64,000 nt of DNA, taken from assembly GCF_900103645.1 (NCBI RefSeq), contig NZ_FNHP01000002.1, forward strand, positions 62,001-126,000. Direction: 5' to 3'. The notes beneath the pieces are model-generated. The model was not told where the DNA came from and made no database searches. It saw nothing but the letters and a program-made list of their open reading frames with translations. This document shows, one piece after another, positions 1-10,362 of the stretch (positions are counted from its first letter, which is position 1; each line of letters begins with the position of its first letter). Made by a program: the position numbers and the translations under genes. The DNA is from Oryzisolibacter propanilivorax (GTDB lineage: Bacteria; Pseudomonadota; Gammaproteobacteria; Burkholderiales; Burkholderiaceae_C).

Positions 1-729
1 CGCGCCCGCAGCAGCATTGACTTCAAGAGCGCGCAGTTGCCGGTGGTGGCGGTGATGGTCAAGAGCACCGACACCGCCCGGCTCACCGCCGAGCTCGCCG
101 AGCGACTGAACGACGCTCCCGACTTCTTCGACAACGACCCGGTCCTGCTCGACCTGAGCGCGGTGCAGCACGAAGAGTCGGCCATCGACTTCCCCGCCCT
201 GGTGGCCGCACTGCGCCGCCACCATGCGCGCCCGGTGGCGGTGCGTGGCGGCAGCGAGGCGCAGATGCAGGCCGCGCACGAGCAGGGGCTGATCGCCGCG
301 CCCGAGGCGGCGCCCGCCCGCCCGGCCACCGCCCCGGCACCCGAGCCCGAACCGGCTGCGCAACCTGAGCCCGACGCTGTCGCCCTGCCGCTGCCCGGCC
401 CCGGCGCCATCGTGGTGGACAAGCCGCTGCGCTCGGGCCAGCAGGTCTATGCGCGCGGCGCCGACGTGGTGGTGCTGGCCATGGTCAGCTTCGGCGCCGA
501 GGTCATCGCCGACGGCAACGTGCATGTCTATGCGCCGCTGCGCGGCCGGGCCATCGCCGGTGCGCGCGGTGACACCAGCGCGCGTATCTTCACCACCTGC
601 CTGGAGGCACAGCTGGTCTCCATCGCCGGCATCTACCGCACCACCGAGACCGAGCTGCCCGAGACCGTGCGCGGCAAGGCCGCGCAGGTGCGGCTGGACG
701 GCGAGAAGCTGCTGATCGACCCGTTGTGA
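1..729 (+). CDS. minC: Septum site-determining protein MinC (5' end outside window)
   Basis: Cell-division inhibitor that works with MinD to block FtsZ ring assembly away from mid-cell. The frame is already open at base 1 (it reads RARSSIDFKSAQLPVV), so the true start lies upstream; an internal TTG at 37 is not convincing. The N-terminal FtsZ-interacting domain is followed by an Ala/Pro/Glu-rich linker (about bases 300-400) and the C-terminal beta-helix domain, recognisable from HVYAPLRGRAIAG and the CLEAQLVSIAGIY segment. About 242 residues are visible, close to full family length. It is followed by minD (79 nt gap) and minE in the same direction, the usual minCDE operon. Confidence 0.95.
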   Translation, partial: RARSSIDFKSAQLPVVAVMVKSTDTARLTAELAERLNDAPDFFDNDPVLLDLSAVQHEESAIDFPALVAALRRHHARPVAVRGGSEAQMQAAHEQGLIAAPEAAPARPATAPAPEPEPAAQPEPDAVALPLPGPGAIVVDKPLRSGQQVYARGADVVVLAMVSFGAEVIADGNVHVYAPLRGRAIAGARGDTSARIFTTCLEAQLVSIAGIYRTTETELPETVRGKAAQVRLDGEKLLIDPL

Positions 730-808
730 CGGCAACCCGCACTGCCCTGGTCCAACCGTTTTTTCACCATCCGCCCCAACGCACGTTTTCCAAGGAACCG
801 CAATACAC

Positions 809-1624
809 ATGGCCAAGATCGTCGTCGTGACCTCCGGCAAGGGAGGAGTGGGCAAGACCACCACCAGCGCCGCCTTCGCCTCCGGCCTGGCGCTGGCCGG
901 ACACAAGACCGCCGTCATCGATTTCGACGTCGGGCTGCGCAACCTGGACCTGATCATGGGCTGCGAGCGCCGCGTGGTCTATGACTTCATCAACGTTATC
1001 CAGGGCGAGGCCAACCTGCACCAGGCGCTCATCAAGGACAAGCAGTGCGACAACCTGTTCATCCTGGCCGCCAGCCAGACGCGCGACAAGGATGCGCTGT
1101 CGCGCGAGGGCGTGCAGAAGGTGCTGGATGACCTGGCGGCGATGGACTTCGACTACATCGTCTGCGACTCGCCCGCCGGCATCGAGAGCGGCGCGCTGTA
1201 CGCCATGCACTTCGCTGACGAGGCCATCCTGGTGACCAACCCGGAGGTGTCCTCGGTGCGCGACTCCGACCGCATCCTGGGCATGCTGGCCAGCAAGACG
1301 CGCCGCGCCATCGAGGGCAGCGAGCCGGTGCGCGAGCGCCTGCTCATCACGCGCTACAACCCGGCGCGCGTGCAGGATGGGCAGATGCTCAGCCTGGAGG
1401 ACATCCAGGACATCCTGCGCATCCCGCTGATCGGCGTCATCCCCGAGTCCGAGTCGGTGCTGCAGGCGTCCAACCAGGGCCTGCCGGCGATCCACCTGGC
1501 GGGCAGCGACGCCGCCGAGGCCTACAAGGACGTGGTGGCGCGCTTTCTGGGCGAGGAGCGCCCGATGCGCTTCACCGAGGCGCAAAAGCCCGGTTTCTTC
1601 AAGCGCATCTTCGGCGGGAGGTAA
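809..1624 (+). CDS. minD: Septum site-determining ATPase MinD
   Basis: Membrane-associated ParA/MinD-type ATPase that recruits MinC to the poles and oscillates under MinE control. The deviant Walker A motif GKGGVGKTT sits at residues 10-18, and residues 122-126 read DSPAG as in MinD switch II. The C-terminus ends in a short amphipathic segment ([12 protein letters not shown]), the family's membrane-targeting helix. Its 271 residues match the usual length. The ATG at 809 follows an AAGGA ribosome-binding sequence about a dozen bases upstream. minE starts 5 nt after the stop, so translation of the two is probably coupled. Confidence 0.98.
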   Translation: MAKIVVVTSGKGGVGKTTTSAAFASGLALAGHKTAVIDFDVGLRNLDLIMGCERRVVYDFINVIQGEANLHQALIKDKQCDNLFILAASQTRDKDALSREGVQKVLDDLAAMDFDYIVCDSPAGIESGALYAMHFADEAILVTNPEVSSVRDSDRILGMLASKTRRAIEGSEPVRERLLITRYNPARVQDGQMLSLEDIQDILRIPLIGVIPESESVLQASNQGLPAIHLAGSDAAEAYKDVVARFLGEERPMRFTEAQKPGFFKRIFGGR

Positions 1625-1629
1625 CCAGC

Positions 1630-1893
1630 ATGTCGCTGCTATCGCTGTTTCTGGGCGAAAAGAAAAAGACCGCCAGCGTCGCCAAGGAGCGGCTGCAGAT
1701 CATCCTGGCGCACGAGCGCAGCGGCCGCGGCGCCAGCCAGCCCGACTACCTGCCGGCGCTGCAGCGCGAGCTGCTGGCGGTGATTTCCAAGTACGTGCAC
1801 ATCGACTCCAGCGACCTGAAGGTGAACTTCGAACGCCAGGAAAACCTGGAGGTGCTGGAAGTCAAGATCGAGTTGCCCGAGCCGGGCAAGTAA
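1630..1893 (+). CDS. minE: Cell division topological specificity factor MinE
   Basis: Small topological factor (87 residues, normal size) that stimulates MinD ATPase and restricts MinCD inhibition to the poles. The N-terminal part (MSLLSLFLG then [12 protein letters not shown]) is the membrane-targeting and anti-MinCD region; the C-terminal half ([22 protein letters not shown]) is the dimerisation domain. It is the last gene of minCDE; the next gene downstream is convergent, on the minus strand. Confidence 0.97.
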   Translation: MSLLSLFLGEKKKTASVAKERLQIILAHERSGRGASQPDYLPALQRELLAVISKYVHIDSSDLKVNFERQENLEVLEVKIELPEPGK

Positions 1894-1919
1894 GCCCGCG
1901 CATGGGGCGCCTCGCGCGG

Positions 1920-2480
1920 CTACTTGTGCAGTGGCCGCTCGGCCGTCGCCGCCAGGCTGCCCAGCGGGTGCTCGGTATAGAACATGCCGCCGTGGTAGAG
2001 CAGCGGCGAGGCGCCCGCCAGGTGCCGGCAGCGCTCGACCTGCCCGACCAGGATGGTGTGGTCGCCCTCGTCGTACTGGCTGCGGTTGAAGCACTCGAAC
2101 ACGGCGGCCGCTCCCTGCAGGATGGGCACGCCATCCGCACTCGGCTCCCAGGCCACGCCGGCGAAACGGTCGACGCCGCGCGTAGCGAAGCGCTCCGCCA
2201 GCTCGCGCTGTTCCACCGCCAGGATGTGGATGGCGTAGCGCGTGCCGCGCGCGAAGGCCGCGTGGGTGGTGGTGTGGTGCGCCACGCTCCACAGCACCAG
2301 CGGCGGCGTGAGCGCCACCGAGTTGAACGAGCTGGCCGTCAGCCCGACCGGCGTGCCGGCCGCGTCCAGCGCCGTCACGATGGTCACACCAGTGGCGAAC
2401 ATGCCCAGCGCGTCGCGGAACTGCAGGGCGGAGAAATCGGGCGGCCGCACGGCCGCTGCAGGGAAAGGGACTGGATTCAC
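1920..2480 (-). CDS. Flavin reductase family protein
   Basis: Protein of 186 residues made of one FMN-binding split-barrel (flavin reductase-like) domain. Near the N-terminus FATGVTIVTALD and GLTASSFNSVALTPPLV match the flavin-binding signature; GDHTILVGQVE and the HGGMFYTE segment near the end complete the fold. Members supply reduced FMN/FAD to two-component monooxygenases using NAD(P)H, but no partner oxygenase is adjacent, so the physiological partner is unknown. It converges on minE and is followed at 98 nt by holA on the same strand. Confidence 0.85.
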   Translation of the reverse strand: MNPVPFPAAAVRPPDFSALQFRDALGMFATGVTIVTALDAAGTPVGLTASSFNSVALTPPLVLWSVAHHTTTHAAFARGTRYAIHILAVEQRELAERFATRGVDRFAGVAWEPSADGVPILQGAAAVFECFNRSQYDEGDHTILVGQVERCRHLAGASPLLYHGGMFYTEHPLGSLAATAERPLHK

Positions 2481-2577
2481 GGGGCGCGGCGCACGGCGCG
2501 GGCCGCGGCGGGCAGTACGGGAAAGCCCTGCATTATGGGCGCAGCGCCATTTGCATGCCGAGCATGGCCGGGTCCCA

Positions 2578-3624
2578 TCAGCGCGCCAGCCGGCACAGCT
2601 GCAGCGCCAGCCGCTGCAGCGCCTGCCATGGGTCCTGCGGCCAGTCGGGCACTTTCAGCCCCTTGACGATGCCGTCCACCAGGTGCGCCGACTGCAGCAG
2701 CCGGGCCAGCTGCGCGCCGCTGGCGCGCTGCAGCAGCGGGCTGAACAGGCGCTCCTTCGGGCCCCAGACGCGGCTCTCGCGCAGCGCCATGGGCAGGGGC
2801 TTGCCGGCGTCCAGCGCGTCGCGGCAGCGTTTCAGGGCGCGGATGTCCTCGGCCAGCGTCCAGTGCACCAGCACCGCCGCCGCGCCCTCGGCCTGCAGGC
2901 CGTCGAGCATGCGCTGCACGCGCGCCACCTGGCCCGACAGCACCGCCTCCGACAGCTTGAACACGTCGTAGCGCGCCACGTTCAGCACCGCCGACTCGAC
3001 AGCGCCTTCGGGCAGCTCGCCAGGCGGGTGCAGCAGCGCCAGCTTGGCGATCTCCTGGTGCGCGGCCAGCAGGTTGCCCTCGACCCGGTCGGCGAAGAAC
3101 TGCAGCGTACGCTGGCCGGCCTCGCCCGGCGGCACGCGCTGGCCCTGCGCGGCCAGGCGCTGGGAGATCCAGGACGGCAGCTGGGCACGCTCGACCGGGT
3201 CGATCTGTACCGCTGCACCGGCGCCCTCCAAAGCCGTGAACCAGGCGCTGGTACGCGTGGCCTTGTCCAGGCGCGGCAGGCTGACGAGGGTCAGCACGCT
3301 GTCGTTGCCGCGCGCGCTGTCGGCGATCTGCTGCAGCGCCTGCGAGCCGTCCTTGCCGGGCTTGCCGGTGGGGATGCGGATCTCGACGATCTGCCGGTCG
3401 GCGAACAGCGACAGCGAGCCGCCCGCAGCCAGCACCGCGCTCCAGTCGAAGTGCGCGCCGGCCACCGTGAAGCTGCTGCGCTCGGTGTAGCCGGCGGCGC
3501 GCGCCGCCGCGCGGATGGCGTCCTGCGCCTCCTGCTGCAGCAGGGGCTCGTCGCCGTGCAGCACGTACAGCGGGCGCAGGCCTTTTTGCAGCTGGGCGCT
3601 CAGCTGGGACAGGGGCAGTTGCAT
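2578..3624 (-). CDS. holA: DNA polymerase III delta subunit
   Basis: Delta subunit of the clamp loader, the wrench that opens the beta sliding clamp at replication forks. The protein has 348 residues, as expected. The N-terminus (RPLYVLHGDEPLLQQEAQDAIR) is the degenerate AAA+ nucleotide-binding region typical of HolA; FRRYL-like and WPQDPWQALQRL segments lie in the C-terminal collar domain. It is the third gene of the leuS-lptE-holA unit common in Burkholderiales, separated from lptE by a 92-nt gap that contains one copy of the local palindromic repeat. Confidence 0.95.
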   Translation of the reverse strand: MQLPLSQLSAQLQKGLRPLYVLHGDEPLLQQEAQDAIRAAARAAGYTERSSFTVAGAHFDWSAVLAAGGSLSLFADRQIVEIRIPTGKPGKDGSQALQQIADSARGNDSVLTLVSLPRLDKATRTSAWFTALEGAGAAVQIDPVERAQLPSWISQRLAAQGQRVPPGEAGQRTLQFFADRVEGNLLAAHQEIAKLALLHPPGELPEGAVESAVLNVARYDVFKLSEAVLSGQVARVQRMLDGLQAEGAAAVLVHWTLAEDIRALKRCRDALDAGKPLPMALRESRVWGPKERLFSPLLQRASGAQLARLLQSAHLVDGIVKGLKVPDWPQDPWQALQRLALQLCRLAR

Positions 3625-3662
3625 GGCAGGACGCGCGGCCCCTGGCTATCGGTATTGGATGC

Positions 3663-3716
3663 CAAAACAGGCTCTATCCCTTGCAAAACAAGGGCATGCA
3701 GCTATCAAAAGCGTAG
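3663..3716. repeat. Palindromic repeat copy 1 (holA-lptE gap)
   Basis: Copy of the window-wide repeat: AAAACAGGCTCTATCCCTTG, then a CAAGGG arm and GCAGCTATCAAAAGCG. It fills the lptE-holA gap and touches the lptE stop codon. Confidence 0.8.
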
Positions 3717-4223
3717 TCACATCGGACCCTTGGCGGCCGCCAGCCGGCGCATCAGCTGCTGCACCAGGTCGGTCTGCATGTTGCGAAACAGCAGCGCCTC
3801 CTCGCCTTCCTTGGACAGGGCGACGGTCTCGTTGTAGCTCACGTCGCGCTGCTGCACGAGTTCGGTCGGCGCGATCCATTCCTGCCCGTCCTGGCCGCGC
3901 AGGCGAAAGCGCAGGCGCAGGCGCAGCTGCAGCTCGCGCACCTGGCCGGCGGCGCTCTGGCCAACGACCACGCGCTCGGGCTGCTCGGCCAGGATCTCCA
4001 GCACCGCCTGCGCCTGCGGCAGCTGCGCCGGCTCGGTCAGCACCGCCACCGCGCCGCCGGCGCCCTGCAGCGTGCGGCGCAGCTCGCGTGCCAGGCCCGA
4101 GGTCTCGGGCGCTTGCACGTGCAGCGACGAAAAGGCGAACTTCGGCACGCCGCGCAGGCGGAAGCCGCAGGCGGCCAGGGGCAGCGTGGTGGCCGCGGCC
4201 AGCAGCAGGGTGCGTTTGCGCAT
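3717..4223 (-). CDS. lptE: LPS-assembly lipoprotein LptE
   Basis: Outer-membrane lipoprotein that plugs the LptD barrel and helps insert lipopolysaccharide. A signal peptide ends in a lipobox (PLAAC) with the lipidated cysteine at residue 19, followed by GFRLRG, the near-universal start of mature LptE. The protein has 168 residues. The start at 4223 was chosen because it gives a correct lipoprotein signal peptide; the frame is open well upstream only because it overlaps leuS. It lies 20 nt after leuS and before holA on the same strand. Confidence 0.93.
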   Translation of the reverse strand: MRKRTLLLAAATTLPLAACGFRLRGVPKFAFSSLHVQAPETSGLARELRRTLQGAGGAVAVLTEPAQLPQAQAVLEILAEQPERVVVGQSAAGQVRELQLRLRLRFRLRGQDGQEWIAPTELVQQRDVSYNETVALSKEGEEALLFRNMQTDLVQQLMRRLAAAKGPM

Positions 4224-4243
4224 GGGGCAATCTCCTTGCGGAT

Positions 4244-6979
4244 TCAGACGACCACGTTGACCAGCCGGCCGGGCACGACGACGACCTTGCGCGCCGCGCG
4301 GCCTTCGGCGAACTTGTGGAACTCGTCGCTGGCCAGGGCCGCGGCCTCGATGGCGGCCTTGTCGGCGCTGGCCGGCACCCGGATGGCGCCGCGCAGCTTG
4401 CCGTTGATCTGCAGCACCAGTTCCAGCTCGTCCTGCACCAGCGCGGACGGGTCCACCTGCGGCCAGGGCGCATCCAGCAGGTCGCCCAGCACGCCGGCGT
4501 AGCCCAGCTGGCTCCACAGCGCGTGCGTGATGTGCGGCGTGGCCGGGTACAGCACGCGCAGCAGGATGCCAAAGCCCTCGATCAGCGCCACCTGCGCGCC
4601 GGGCTCGTCCAGCGCCTTGAAGTCCTCCAGCGCGTTGATCATCTTCATCGCGCCCGAGACCACGGTGTTGTACTGCATGCGCTGGTAGTCGTAGTGCACC
4701 TGCTTGAGCACCGTATGGATCTCCAGGCGCAGCGCGCGCGCGGCGCTGCCGAAGGCCACATCCTGCAGGCTGGCGGCGCCGGCGACGCTGGCCAGCGCGG
4801 TGCCGTGGTCCAGGGCCCCCAGGCGCACGCCGAAGTTCCACACCCGGCGCAGGAAGCGGTGGCTGCCCTCCACGCCCGCGTCGTTCCACTCCAGGGTCAG
4901 CTCGGGCGGCGAGGTGAACATGGTGTACAGGCGCGCGGTGTCAGCGCCGTACTTTTCGATCAGCTCCTGCGGGTCCACGCCGTTGTTCTTCGACTTGGAC
5001 ATGGTGCCCACGCCCTCGTAGTCGATCGGCGTGCCCACCGGCAGCAGGCCGTCGGCACTCTCCACCGCGTTCTTCAGGCGCGCGCCGGCGACCTTGCCGG
5101 CGTCATCCAGCACATGCTCGACGTCGTGCGGCCAGAAGTATTCCTTGCCGCCGCGCGCGGTGCGCCGGCTGTAGATGTGGTTCAGCACCATGCCCTGCGT
5201 CAGCAGGCGGGTGAAGGGCTCGTCCACCTGGACCAGCCCCAGGTCGCGCATGACCTTGGTCCAGAAGCGCGCGTACAGCAGGTGCAGGATGGCGTGCTCG
5301 ATGCCGCCGATGTACTGGTCCATGCCGCTGCCGCCGCTGGCACGCTGCGCGTCGCGCATCCAGTAGTCGGTGCCGCCGTCGACCATGGCCTCGTGGTTGC
5401 CCGCGTCGCAGTAGCGCATGAAGTACCACGAGCTGTCCACGAAAGTGTCCATGGTGTCGGTCTCGCGCCGCGCCGCCTTGCCACAGCACGGGCAGGTCAC
5501 GCCGGCGTGGAACTCCGCGCTCTTGACCAGCGGGTTCCCCGAACCGTCCGGCACCAGGCCCTCGGGCAGCACCACCGGCAGGTCTTTTTCGGGCACCGGC
5601 TGCGGGCCGCAGTCCACGCAGTGGATGATCGGGATCGGCGTGCCCCAGTAGCGCTGGCGCGAGATGCCCCAGTCGCGCAGGCGCCAGGTGGTCTTGAGTT
5701 CGCCCAGGCCCTTTTCCTGCAGCGCGTGCGCCACGGCGGCGACCGCCTCCTGGTGGCTCAGGCCGCTGAAGTTATCGGAGTTGATGGTGACGCCGCGCTC
5801 CTTGTCGCCGTACCAGTCCTGCCAGCGCTGGAAGTCGAACTCCTCGCCGTCGACCAGCACCACCTGCTCGATCGGCAGGCCGTACTTGAGCGCAAAGGCG
5901 AAGTCGCGCTCGTCGTGCCCCGGCACGCCCATGACGGCGCCGTCGCCGTAGCCCATCAGCACGTAGTTGCCGACCCACACCGGGATCTGCTCGTCGGTCA
6001 GCGGATGCGTGACGAACAGGCCGGTGGCCATGCCGACCTTTTCCTTGGCGGCCAGTTCGGCCTCGGTGGTGCCACCCTTCTTGCAGTCCTCGATGAACGC
6101 GGCCAGCAGCGGGTTGCCGGCGGCGGCATGCTGCGCCAGCGGATGCTCGGGCGCCACGGCGCAGAACGTCACGCCCATGATGGTGTCGGCGCGCGTGGTG
6201 AAGACGTACAGGCGCCCGTCCTGGATCAGCTGGCCGTCGGCGCCGCGGATGTCGTGCGGGAAGGCAAAGCGCACGCCGCTGGACTTGCCGATCCAGTTCT
6301 CCTGCATCAGCCGTACCTTGTCGGGCCAGCCGGTGAGCGTCGCCTTCTCGCCGCCCAGCTGCACGTGGTCGAGCAGCTCCTGCGCGTAGTCGGTGATCTT
6401 CAGGTAGTAGCCGGGGATCTCGCGCTTCTCGACCAAGGCGCCGGTGCGCCAGCCGCGCCCGTCGATGACCTGCTCGTTGGCCAGCACCGTCTGGTCCACC
6501 GGGTCCCAGTTCACCACCTGGGTCTTGCGGTAGGCGATGCCCTTTTCCAGCATCTTCAGGAACAGCCACTGGTTCCAGCGGTAGTACTGCGGGTCGCAGG
6601 TGGCGATCTCGCGGCTCCAGTCGATGGCCAGGCCCATGGCCTGCATCTGGCGCTTCATGTAGGCGATGTTGTCCCAGGTCCACTGCGCCGGCGGCACCTT
6701 GTTCTTCAGCGCCGCGTTCTCCGCCGGCAGGCCGAAGGCGTCCCAGCCCATGGGCATCAACACGTTGTAGCCCTGCATGCGCAGCTGGCGCGTGAGCATG
6801 TCGTTGATGGTGTAGTTGCGCACGTGCCCCATGTGCAGCTTGCCGCTGGGATACGGCAGCATGGAGCAGGCGTAGTACTTCGGGCGCGCGGCGTCCTCGG
6901 TCACACGGTAGGCGTCGCGGGCAGTCCAATGGGCGTGCGCGGCGCGCTCCACCTCGGCGGGGTTGTACTTGTCTTGCAT
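4244..6979 (-). CDS. leuS: Leucyl-tRNA synthetase
   Basis: Class I synthetase charging tRNA-Leu (911 residues, normal). The catalytic HIGH motif appears as HMGH at residues 49-52, after YPSGKL; the KMSKS loop is TMSKSKNNG near residue 660. The editing (CP1) domain is the long insertion between them, and the anticodon-binding domain is C-terminal, ending in [22 protein letters not shown]. It is the first gene of leuS-lptE-holA. Confidence 0.98.
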   Translation of the reverse strand: MQDKYNPAEVERAAHAHWTARDAYRVTEDAARPKYYACSMLPYPSGKLHMGHVRNYTINDMLTRQLRMQGYNVLMPMGWDAFGLPAENAALKNKVPPAQWTWDNIAYMKRQMQAMGLAIDWSREIATCDPQYYRWNQWLFLKMLEKGIAYRKTQVVNWDPVDQTVLANEQVIDGRGWRTGALVEKREIPGYYLKITDYAQELLDHVQLGGEKATLTGWPDKVRLMQENWIGKSSGVRFAFPHDIRGADGQLIQDGRLYVFTTRADTIMGVTFCAVAPEHPLAQHAAAGNPLLAAFIEDCKKGGTTEAELAAKEKVGMATGLFVTHPLTDEQIPVWVGNYVLMGYGDGAVMGVPGHDERDFAFALKYGLPIEQVVLVDGEEFDFQRWQDWYGDKERGVTINSDNFSGLSHQEAVAAVAHALQEKGLGELKTTWRLRDWGISRQRYWGTPIPIIHCVDCGPQPVPEKDLPVVLPEGLVPDGSGNPLVKSAEFHAGVTCPCCGKAARRETDTMDTFVDSSWYFMRYCDAGNHEAMVDGGTDYWMRDAQRASGGSGMDQYIGGIEHAILHLLYARFWTKVMRDLGLVQVDEPFTRLLTQGMVLNHIYSRRTARGGKEYFWPHDVEHVLDDAGKVAGARLKNAVESADGLLPVGTPIDYEGVGTMSKSKNNGVDPQELIEKYGADTARLYTMFTSPPELTLEWNDAGVEGSHRFLRRVWNFGVRLGALDHGTALASVAGAASLQDVAFGSAARALRLEIHTVLKQVHYDYQRMQYNTVVSGAMKMINALEDFKALDEPGAQVALIEGFGILLRVLYPATPHITHALWSQLGYAGVLGDLLDAPWPQVDPSALVQDELELVLQINGKLRGAIRVPASADKAAIEAAALASDEFHKFAEGRAARKVVVVPGRLVNVVV

Positions 6980-7140
6980 GGCGGGAGGGAGGGAATAACG
7001 CGCGCCGGGCAGCGCCGGCGCGGGGTGGTTGGCGCCGATTCTAGGCGCTGGCCCGCCAGCGGTCCGGCGACGCCGGCGCAGGCCCGGTAGCAGCCGATGG
7101 CACGGAATATCGAGTCAAAACAGCCTCCAGCCCTTATATA

Positions 7141-7608
<468 letters not shown>

Positions 7609-7622
7609 GGCCGCCCGTCCCG

Positions 7623-8315
7623 TCAGCCGCGCGGGCCCGGCAGGGGGGCGTCGTCGCCCTCCAGCAGCAACGCGCGCAGGTCGTGCGCCAGGCCCTCCAG
7701 CTCGGCCTCGACGGCGCCGATGGCGCGCCCGAATCCGTTGTAGGCCAGCACCGCCGGCAGCGCCACCGCCAGGCCGGCGGCGGTCATGACCAGCGCCTCG
7801 CCCACCGGGCCGGCCAGGCGCTCGATGCTGATCTGCTGCGTGCCGGCCAGTGCCGCCAGCGCGTGGTGGATGCCCCAGACGGTGCCCAGCAGTCCGACGA
7901 AGGGCGCCGTGGCGCCGACGGTGGCCAGCAGCACCTGGCCCGCCTGCAGGCGGGCCAGCGCGCCGTGCAGCGCGCCGCGCAGCAGCCGCGTGGCGCGCAG
8001 TTCGCGCGCCGCGCCCTGCCCGTCCAGCGCCTCGCCCACTGCTGGCGTGCGCGCCTGCAGCGCCGCCTGCACCAGCGGCAGCACCAGCCGCGCATGGTCG
8101 AACGGGGCGACGCGCGCCGGCGCGTCCTGCAGCGCGCCGGCCTGCCACAGCGCGGCCGAGGCGCGCAGCACGCTGGTGCGCGCGCGCGCCAGCAGCGCCA
8201 GCTTGGCCAGGATGGCGACCCAACTGGCGACCGACATGGCCAGCAGCGCCAGCGCCGCGGCCTGCAACACCGCGTCGCTGGCACGCCACCACTGCAGGAC
8301 GTCCGAGGCTTGCAT
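7623..8315 (-). CDS. MotA/TolQ/ExbB family proton channel protein
   Basis: Inner-membrane protein of 230 residues with the three-helix layout of the family: one helix near residues 18-40 and two close together around 135-160 and 175-200. VGATAPFVGLLGTVWGI and the following VGEALVMTAAGLAVALPAVL carry the signature of the proton-conducting core. It partners with the ExbD-like protein downstream, probably energising TonB-dependent uptake or Tol-like envelope constriction with the proton-motive force. dapB is 23 nt upstream on the same strand. Confidence 0.9.
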   Translation of the reverse strand: MQASDVLQWWRASDAVLQAAALALLAMSVASWVAILAKLALLARARTSVLRASAALWQAGALQDAPARVAPFDHARLVLPLVQAALQARTPAVGEALDGQGAARELRATRLLRGALHGALARLQAGQVLLATVGATAPFVGLLGTVWGIHHALAALAGTQQISIERLAGPVGEALVMTAAGLAVALPAVLAYNGFGRAIGAVEAELEGLAHDLRALLLEGDDAPLPGPRG

Positions 8316-8338
8316 TGCCGGCTGCGTGGGCGGGCCCG

Positions 8339-9175
8339 TCAGCCCTGCAGGCCGAGCACGTCGAACATGTCGAACAGGCCCGACGGCCGCCCGGCCAGGA
8401 AACGCACCGCGCGCAGGCTGCCCTCGGCGTAGCCGGCGCGGCTGCTGGACTTGTGCGTGATCTCCACGCGCTCGCCGGTGCCGGCGAACAGCACCGTGTG
8501 GTCGCCCACGATGTCGCCGCCGCGCACGGTGGCGAAACCGATGCTGTCCGCGCGGCGCTCGCCTGTGTGGCCGTAGCGCTCGTACACCGCGCGGTCGGCC
8601 AGGCGTGTGCCCTGGGCCTCGGCGATGACCTCGCCCATTTTCAGCGCCGTGCCCGAGGGCGCGTCCACCTTGTGCTTGTGGTGCGCCTCGACGATCTCGA
8701 TGTCCCAGCCCTGCAGCGAGCGGGCGGCGAGTTGCAGCAGCTTCAGGGTGACGTTCACGCCCACGCCCATGTTGGGCGCCAGTACCATCGCCACGCGCTG
8801 CGACAGCGCTTGCAGCTGCGCCTTCTGCGCTTCGGAAAAGCCGGTGGTGCCGATGACCAGCTGCACGCCGGCGTCGGCGCAGACCGCGGCATGCGCCAGC
8901 GTGCCCTCCGGGCGGGTGAAGTCGATCAGCGCGTCGGCGCCCCCCAGGCCCGCGCGCAGGTCATCGGTGATGGCCACGCCGCTGGCGCGCCCCAGGAAGG
9001 CCATCGCGTCCTGGCCGAGGCCGGGGCTGCCGGGCAGGTCCAGCGCGCCGGCCAGTACCAGGTCGTCGCTGGCGGCGATGGCCTCGATCAGCATGCGGCC
9101 CATGCGGCCGGTGGCGCCGGCCACGGCGACGCGGCGGCGAGAAGTGGTCGAAGCGGGAGCGGCAGCAGCGGTCAT
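8339..9175 (-). CDS. dapB: 4-hydroxy-tetrahydrodipicolinate reductase
   Basis: NAD(P)H-dependent reductase of the diaminopimelate/lysine pathway (278 residues). The Rossmann motif [18 protein letters not shown] lies near the N-terminus; the catalytic/substrate signature [15 protein letters not shown] near residue 160 is intact. It heads the dapB-ExbB-ExbD run and is separated from bamE upstream by a Rho-independent terminator. Confidence 0.97.
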   Translation of the reverse strand: MTAAAAPASTTSRRRVAVAGATGRMGRMLIEAIAASDDLVLAGALDLPGSPGLGQDAMAFLGRASGVAITDDLRAGLGGADALIDFTRPEGTLAHAAVCADAGVQLVIGTTGFSEAQKAQLQALSQRVAMVLAPNMGVGVNVTLKLLQLAARSLQGWDIEIVEAHHKHKVDAPSGTALKMGEVIAEAQGTRLADRAVYERYGHTGERRADSIGFATVRGGDIVGDHTVLFAGTGERVEITHKSSSRAGYAEGSLRAVRFLAGRPSGLFDMFDVLGLQG

Positions 9176-9207
9176 GTCGGCGGAAATGAGGAACAGGCGT
9201 CGGGCAG

Positions 9208-9237
9208 AAAAAAGGCCGGGCCTTCGGGCGCCGGCCG
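9208..9237 (-). terminator. Rho-independent terminator of bamE
   Basis: On the minus strand, GGCCGG and CCGGCC arms separated by 11 bases are followed by six T. It lies between the bamE stop and the dapB start. Confidence 0.75.
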
Positions 9238-9253
9238 GACAAAACGGGTGGGT

Positions 9254-9820
9254 TCAGCGCCGCGGGGATTCCAGCGGCGGGTAATGCGTCGCCGGCGGCG
9301 TGGCGGGCGGCTGCGCATCCAGCGGCGGCGCGGTATCAGGCTTGGCGGGAAAGCGCGCCAGCTGCGCCTCGGTGGCCTCCAGCGGAGGCACCTTGGGCTG
9401 GCTGACCTTGGAGCCCAGCGAGGCGACGAACTCGGCTTCGCTGGGCATCTCGTCGCCCTCGGTGTGGTCGAGCACGTTGTCCTTGAAGAACACCGTCAGG
9501 CGGCGCGACTGCACCTCCACGCCGGGGCGCTTCAGGGTGAAGACATATTCCCAGCGGTCGGCGTGGAACAGGCTGGTCACCAGGGGCGTGCCCAGGATCT
9601 CGCGCACCTGCTGGCGGCCCATGCCGGGCTTGAGCGCCGCGACCTGCTCGGCCGAGATGAAGTTGCCCTGCACCACCTCGATCTTGTAGGGCGTGACGGC
9701 ATTCATCATGCGGCTGGTCGAGCCCGCGCAACCCGCCACCAGTGCGGCGGCGCCCAGCACGGCAGCGACTGCGCCACGGGGGGCGCTCCAGAGGGCGGCG
9801 AAGGTCATGGAATCAGGCAT
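9254..9820 (-). CDS. bamE: Outer membrane assembly lipoprotein BamE
   Basis: Lipoprotein subunit of the BAM complex that inserts beta-barrels into the outer membrane. The lipobox LVAGC places the lipidated Cys at residue 31. The SmpA/OmlA core follows ([19 protein letters not shown], then [11 protein letters not shown] and [12 protein letters not shown]). At 188 residues it is longer than E. coli BamE because of a Pro-rich C-terminal tail (about residues 155-188), common in beta-proteobacteria. Start 9820 gives MPDSMTF; an ATG at 9808 is the alternative. Divergent from fur across a palindromic promoter region. Confidence 0.93.
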   Translation of the reverse strand: MPDSMTFAALWSAPRGAVAAVLGAAALVAGCAGSTSRMMNAVTPYKIEVVQGNFISAEQVAALKPGMGRQQVREILGTPLVTSLFHADRWEYVFTLKRPGVEVQSRRLTVFFKDNVLDHTEGDEMPSEAEFVASLGSKVSQPKVPPLEATEAQLARFPAKPDTAPPLDAQPPATPPATHYPPLESPRR

Positions 9821-9827
9821 AGGGTCT

Positions 9828-9841
9828 ATGATCCGGATCAT
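9828..9841. promoter_or_regulatory. 14-bp perfect palindrome in the bamE/fur divergent promoter
   Basis: ATGATCCGGATCAT is a perfect inverted repeat placed just upstream of bamE and 76 nt before the fur ATG. It shares the ATGAT...ATCAT half-sites of Fur-type operators and overlaps a TATGAT -10-like hexamer (9827-9832). Autoregulation by Fur is inferred, not shown. Confidence 0.5.
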
Positions 9842-9917
9842 TGTAGCGGGTGGATTTTGCTGCCCCGGGCGCAGGGCGCAGCCCGCATCGGCCAGGCTTT
9901 GGAAGGGGATTTTTGCC

Positions 9918-10346
9918 ATGAAGAACATCGAGGAACTCAAGAGCACCGGCCTGAAGGCCACCCTGCCGCGCCTGAAAATTCTCGAGATCTTCCAGAGCGG
10001 CGCGCAGCGCCACATGACGGCCGAGGACGTGTTCCGCGTCCTGCTGGACGAGCGCTCGGACATCGGCCTGGCCACCGTCTACCGCGTGCTCACGCAGTTC
10101 GAGCAGGCCGGCATCCTGATCCGCAGCAACTTCGAGGGCGGCAAGGCGATCTACGAGCTCAACGAGGGCGAGCACCACGACCATTTCATCTGCACCGTGT
10201 GCGGCACCGTCGAGGAGTTCTACGACCCGGAGATCGAGAAGCGCCAGACGCTGATCGCCAAGCAAAAGGGTTGGGTGGTGCACGACCACGCGATGGCGCT
10301 GTACGGCCAGTGCGCGAAGTGCGCGGCCGGCAAGAACCGCGGCTGA
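9918..10346 (+). CDS. fur: Ferric uptake regulator Fur
   Basis: Iron-responsive repressor (142 residues). Winged-helix DNA-binding N-terminal half ([20 protein letters not shown]), then metal-binding dimerisation half with the HHDHFIC cluster, a CTVC pair and a second CAKC pair near the C-terminus. The ATG at 9918 has an AAGGGG ribosome-binding sequence 10 nt upstream and gives the canonical [15 protein letters not shown] start. The bamE-fur divergent arrangement is a conserved Burkholderiales feature. Confidence 0.97.
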   Translation: MKNIEELKSTGLKATLPRLKILEIFQSGAQRHMTAEDVFRVLLDERSDIGLATVYRVLTQFEQAGILIRSNFEGGKAIYELNEGEHHDHFICTVCGTVEEFYDPEIEKRQTLIAKQKGWVVHDHAMALYGQCAKCAAGKNRG

Positions 10347-10362
10347 GCTGCCTCCGGCCAGC

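Noticed and set aside
3515-7090. Very long open frame opposite leuS, and similar ones opposite yhdP (57334-61986) and the RND pump (49057-53676)
   Set aside because: These frames are antisense shadows of strongly biased GC-rich genes; their translations are Arg/Ala/Gly/His-rich with no domains, and the sense genes are unambiguous.
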